From contig NZ_JAJEQX010000016.1 in the NCBI RefSeq assembly GCF_020687545.1, forward strand, positions 17,027 through 81,026: a stretch of DNA of 64,000 nucleotides, in the 5' to 3' direction. Of this stretch, positions 63,420 through 64,000 are shown piece by piece. The position numbers and the translations under genes are program-made. The DNA is from Ruminococcus turbiniformis. Its GTDB lineage: Bacteria; Bacillota; Clostridia; Lachnospirales; Lachnospiraceae. The notes beneath the pieces were generated by a model. The model did no database searches, had not been told where the DNA came from, and worked only from the letters and a program-made list of their open reading frames with translations. Position 1 is the first letter of the stretch. The number at the start of each line of letters is the position of its first letter.

Positions 63420-63737
63420 TTACCTTGCAACAAACAGCCATTTGCTCTGCTGTTCGGAAAGGTCAGACTTTAACTGCGCCAGAAATCCCACCCCTGAAAT
63501 TATCGTGGAGAAAGAAGTACCGAATGCAAGAGTCTCAAATACGCTTAACGGCAGAGATATATACGTCGCCCACTGCGCGATTTTCTTTGACGGACTCCCC
63601 TGAATCAACGCCTCGTTCGCTTTCCGAACGTCAATCACCGCCTGTTCCAGCGCTTTCTCCCTTCCGCCGCTTCGCAAAATCTCTTCTATTGAGTATTCCG
63701 TGGCTTCAGAGCCACTCAATCCGTTACAGAGAGCCAT
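63420..63737 (-). pseudogene. 3' fragment of an unrecognised gene cut by the IS21-family element
   Basis: The frame encodes up to 105 residues: a charged helix (EEILRSGGREKALEQAVIDV), a hydrophobic segment (YISLPLSVFETLAFGTSFST) and the end SDLSEQQSKWLFVAR. Its first 10-14 codons are made of IS end sequence (GGCTCT repeats), so the true 5' part was lost when the element inserted, and the ATG at 63737 is accidental. No family is recognised. Confidence 0.6.
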
Positions 63738-64000
63738 CCATTCCGAACGATAGAGCCACCTGAATTATAAGGGCAATCCGCTGTTGAGAGCCACCTCTTG
63801 AAGCAATACAATCATCCTAACGGATGAATCCGTAATACTTTGAGAGGAGGACGATCAAATGTCCAAAGAAAAACAAATTTTACATATGCTGCTGGATGGT
63901 TATAGCCAACGGCGCATTGCCAGTACCTTGTGCGTATCCAGGAATACGGTTGCTAAGGTGGCGAAAGCAGCCTCAGATCACCAGTTATCGAAAGATGCAC
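63700..64000 (+). mobile_element. Left end of an IS21-family insertion sequence
   Basis: AGAGCCA(C/T) occurs at 63708, 63730 and 63752 with a strict 22-nt period, and again at 63787. Such multiple terminal repeats are the transposase-binding sites of IS21-type elements. The istA reading frame starts at 63859. The exact outer end (about 63700) and the right end are not determined; the latter is outside the window. Confidence 0.85.
63859..64000 (+). CDS. istA: IS21-family transposase IstA, N-terminal part
   Basis: The first 47 codons are visible, reading MSKEKQILHMLLDGYSQRRI and then a helix-turn-helix (IASTLCVSRNTVAKVAKAA), the DNA-binding start of IS21 transposases. AGGAGG is 8 nt upstream. 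The catalytic DDE domain and istB lie beyond the window. Confidence 0.9.
   Translation, partial: MSKEKQILHMLLDGYSQRRIASTLCVSRNTVAKVAKAASDHQLSKDA

Overview
The window reads as chromosomal core genome of a moderate-GC Gram-positive anaerobe of the class Clostridia, most likely family Lachnospiraceae. The reasons are the gene orders plsX-acpP-rnc-smc-ftsY, dgt-dnaG-rpoD-trmK-nif3 and infC-rpmI-rplT, sigma-A type promoters (TTGACA/17/TATAAT), a tryptophan T-box, an acetate kinase/phosphotransacetylase pair and a citrate Re-synthase-like gene. The species cannot be named from the sequence alone. There is no rRNA, CRISPR array or prophage. The only clear mobile DNA is the left end of an IS21-family element at the right edge.

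Layout. 1-2227: der (cut by the window edge) and a DUF512 radical-SAM gene. 2426-3607: PRPP synthetase. 3676-13075: DUF177-rpmF, then plsX-acpP-rnc-smc-ftsY, threonine ammonia-lyase and a DUF1653 gene, all on the minus strand. 13256-17031: ackA, pta, mgtE. 17159-18448: tmcAL. 19214-22659: Re-citrate synthase-like gene, gntR and icd as a small operon with a palindromic operator over its promoter. 22926-29754: leuB-ilvD-ilvB-serC-serA biosynthetic operon. 29923-33263: yajC, tgt and an L,D-transpeptidase. 33487-34632: aroC. 34594-43575: nucleoside kinase, nif3-like, trmK, rpoD, dnaG, dgt and a double-domain PPK2. 43848-45040: tRNA-Leu and two Xre regulators. 45156-48009: T-box controlled trpB2 and a DUF2804 gene. 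48133-49365: rplT, rpmI and infC with a leader attenuator. 49723-51057: an NSS transporter. 51484-58229: polA-coaE-walJ-ACT-UPF0210-degV. 58467-61167: a HAD phosphatase and a cell-wall glucosaminidase. 61402-63166: tRNA-Leu and an acyltransferase-kinase fusion. 63420-64000: a truncated gene and the IS21-family element.

The best candidate for something undescribed is a repeated structured element present three times (18484-18614 +, 51075-51210 +, 19042-19180 -). Each copy starts 17-36 nt after the stop codon of an unrelated gene (tmcAL, the NSS transporter, icd) and lies on that gene's sense strand. The roughly 60-nt core folds into a bulged helix capped by a 7-bp stem and a 7-nt AAA-rich loop. 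Between copies the stem changes by paired substitutions. An outer helix of about 21 bp has a completely different sequence in each copy yet stays self-complementary. This argues for selection on a folded RNA (or hairpin DNA) in 3' untranslated regions.

Other points worth reading are a tRNA-Leu with anticodon AAG, infC starting at ATT, the rpmF Shine-Dalgarno nested in the DUF177 stop, TGTATACA palindromes at the Re-citrate synthase and pta promoters, a TGG-specifier T-box in front of trpB2, the sugar acyltransferase-kinase fusion, and low-complexity insertions in TrmK and the L,D-transpeptidase.
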